Source: Agapetus fuscipes (taxonomy: Eukaryota; Arthropoda; Insecta; Trichoptera; Glossosomatidae). From it: a stretch of 64,000 nucleotides of DNA. Every line of letters begins with the position of its first letter. Positions within the stretch are counted from its first letter, which is position 1. Under the pieces are notes generated by a model. It made no database searches. It was not told the origin of the DNA and saw nothing but the letters and a program-made list of their open reading frames with translations. Position numbers and translations under genes: made by a program. Shown here piece after piece: positions 62,467-64,000 of the stretch. The stretch spans positions 2,480,001 through 2,544,000 of the forward strand of contig OX637343.1 in assembly GCA_951799405.1 (NCBI GenBank), in the 5' to 3' direction.

Positions 62467-64000
62467 CAGGCATGGGCAACCTTTCCTAGGTCTGGGGCCA
62501 CATTATCATTCTGTCTCCGTGTCAAGGGCCGGACCAAATTATTAACTATATTAAGGTAATATTAAATTAAATAAAACACATTGCTACTTCTTGCATATTT
62601 TATTTATTTATATAATGAACGACATTAATTGCTTATAAAATTTAATGTGACGATTGACTTTGTACTTGAATTACGAGACTATCAATATTGGCGTTGATAT
62701 TGCTTAATGATAATCTCATCGAATTTTCGAGATTTTCATCTATTATCCTCGTTCGAATTTTCGATTTGGTGTACTTCATCCTCGAAAAAAATTGTTCGCA
62801 TGTATACGTGCTGCCAAAAAGACAAATGATGTTTCTTGCAAATCTACGTAAGTTTGTATAATTTTCTTCCACCAAATATATAATTTATAAAAATCCATCA
62901 AAGTAACTTTGTCAAATTGTGATTTTAGCGCTAAATCCCCCTGAAGCTCAATAAGTTCCATCTGTAAATTTGCTGGCACATTATTTACATCAGCATCCAT
63001 CGGACAAGCAAATATAGCGAATGTTGAGTCTTTGTTTTGGAAGTCGGCAAACCTCGTATCAAATTGCTCTATTAGTGCCTTCAGTTCATCTCCATAAGAA
63101 TTATATGTGATGTTTGTATGCCTTGATAGATTAGGAAAATGGTAACAATTTTTACCTCTTATCTGATTTTTCAAAAATCTAAGCTTATTACAAAAAACTT
63201 TGAATTGTCCCTGTTTTTGTAGTTTTAAATTAAGATCATTTAGGTATCCTGTGACATCTACAAGGAATGCTAAATCACACCCATTGATTATCTTTTATTT
63301 GGTTGATTGTGTTTCCTTTTATGTCCATAAAATCTGCAATGTCTTGTCTCAAATCATAGAATCGTTTCAACATGTTTCCTTTACTCAACCACCTCACTTC
63401 ACAGTAATAAGACACATCTTCATAGTCTGAAAATAGGTCTTCCAAAAACACCTTAAACTGGCGGTGATAAAGTGCACGTGACTTAATAAAATTAATGCTT
63501 GCTACTACTACATCCATAACATTCTTGAATTTCATCGATTTTGCGCACAAATTTTGCTGGTGGATAATACAATGAAAATTTGTTAAATTTTCCGGCTGGA
63601 TCTGTAATTCTATTGCTCTTTCATTAACAACTCCAATAAATCCTTTCCGTAAGCCAACCATTGCAGGGGCACCATCAGTACATATGCCAGATAGTGCACT
63701 CCATTTAATCCCAAAGCTTTCGAAGACTATGTTGACTGCTTCAAATATATCTTCACCAGTAGTCGTTCCTTTTAACGGCTGAAGAGCTAATAATTCTTCT
63801 GTGATTTTGAAGTCCACGTCAACTCCTCTGATAAATATTGCTAATTGTGCTGTATCAGAGGCATCTGTGCTCTCATCCAAAGCAATTGAAAATGCTTCGA
63901 ATCCAGTAATCACCTCTTTCAAACTTTTTTTGATATCATCAGCCATCATTTCTATACGTCGGACAACAGTACGTCTCGACAAAGATTTTCTCTCAAAGTC
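62467..64000 (-). mobile_element. hAT transposon, 3' end and transposase, runs off the window
   Basis: The terminus CAGGCATGGGCAACCTTTCC at 62467 is a typical hAT end. The other end lies beyond 64000. It is inserted in intron 1 of unit 3 just after ACTTTAGAC; unit 2 reads ACATTAGAC at the same place. Confidence 0.85.
62642..63982 (-). pseudogene. hAT transposase (GTF2IRD2/ZBED5-like), frameshifted
   Basis: Three minus-strand blocks of one protein. 63982-63275 gives FEAFSIALDESTDASDTAQL (first catalytic Asp of the RNase H-like fold), LSGICTDGAPAMVGLRKGF (second), and IIHQQNLCAKSMKFKNVM, then SYYCEVRWLSKGNMLKRFYD, motifs shared with hAT-derived host proteins such as GTF2IRD2 and ZBED5. After a frameshift near 63280, 63270-62776 continues the helical domain (FPNLSRHTNI, FADFQNKDSTFAIFACPMD). 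62875-62642 is the dimerization end (FGSTYTCEQFFSRMKYTKSK, with the catalytic-Glu-type CEQFFS motif) through ENSMRLSLSNI. At least two frame breaks make it non-functional. Any N-terminal zinc finger is outside the window. Confidence 0.88.

Overview
The window reads as AT-rich insect nuclear DNA, most likely from a lepidopteran. The taxonomic call is an inference from the last exon of ribosomal protein L32, from the arthropod families of transposable element present, and from intron/exon architecture. It is not bacterial: there are no operons, and genes are split by GT-AG introns. Only two host genes or gene families are visible: the terminal exon of RpL32 (1868-2047) and a tandem array of a large C2H2 zinc-finger gene. 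Almost everything else is mobile DNA, much of it nested.

Layout. 1-1150: LINE fragments. 1157-2100: RpL32 intron, last exon and poly(A) signal. 2143-11450: LINE tails, a gypsy-like LTR with a tRNA-Leu-like primer site, a solo LTR, a PIF/Harbinger element with both ends and TAA target duplications, and MITEs. 12008-43275: zinc-finger unit 1, with exon 1 (12008-12173), an intact exon 2 (19695-21320), a second exon 2 carrying one nonsense codon (28774-30402), and an exon 3 split into three pieces (30939-31456, 37394-37891, 43123-43275). Its intron 1 holds a TIR element with a hAT and a CR1/jockey-type LINE inside, plus a copia remnant. Its intron 2 holds a LINE-in-LINE mosaic with a 5S-rRNA-headed SINE. 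49266-56559: unit 2, the only unit that looks intact (exon 1, exon 2 with 12 fingers, exon 3 with 12 finger positions, poly(A) signal). 61326-61503: exon 1 of a third unit that runs off the window; its intron 1 contains a hAT transposase remnant (62467-64000).

How the zinc-finger exons fit. The acceptor and donor phases agree (exon 1 ends phase 1, exon 2 starts with two bases and ends phase 1, exon 3 starts with two bases). The predicted protein is therefore a short lysine/serine-rich N-terminus, 12 fingers, an acidic linker and 12 more finger positions. The finger order in exon 3 follows that in exon 2, so the coding region itself looks like an old duplication of a 12-finger module, later duplicated again as whole gene units.

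The most unusual structure is the destroyed exon 3 of unit 1. One insertion is a 5.9 kb TIR element that itself contains a 3.3 kb pogo/Tigger element with an intact 736-codon transposase. The second is a hAT-like element that contains a Transib (RAG1-related) element with CACACTG termini and CGGCG target duplications. The hAT-like element's right end is in turn split by a CACTG-ended element full of short palindromic repeats, which contains a MITE, which contains a LINE. Paralogous units supply the empty sites, so the insertion order can be read directly. Boundaries of old LINE and SINE pieces are approximate.
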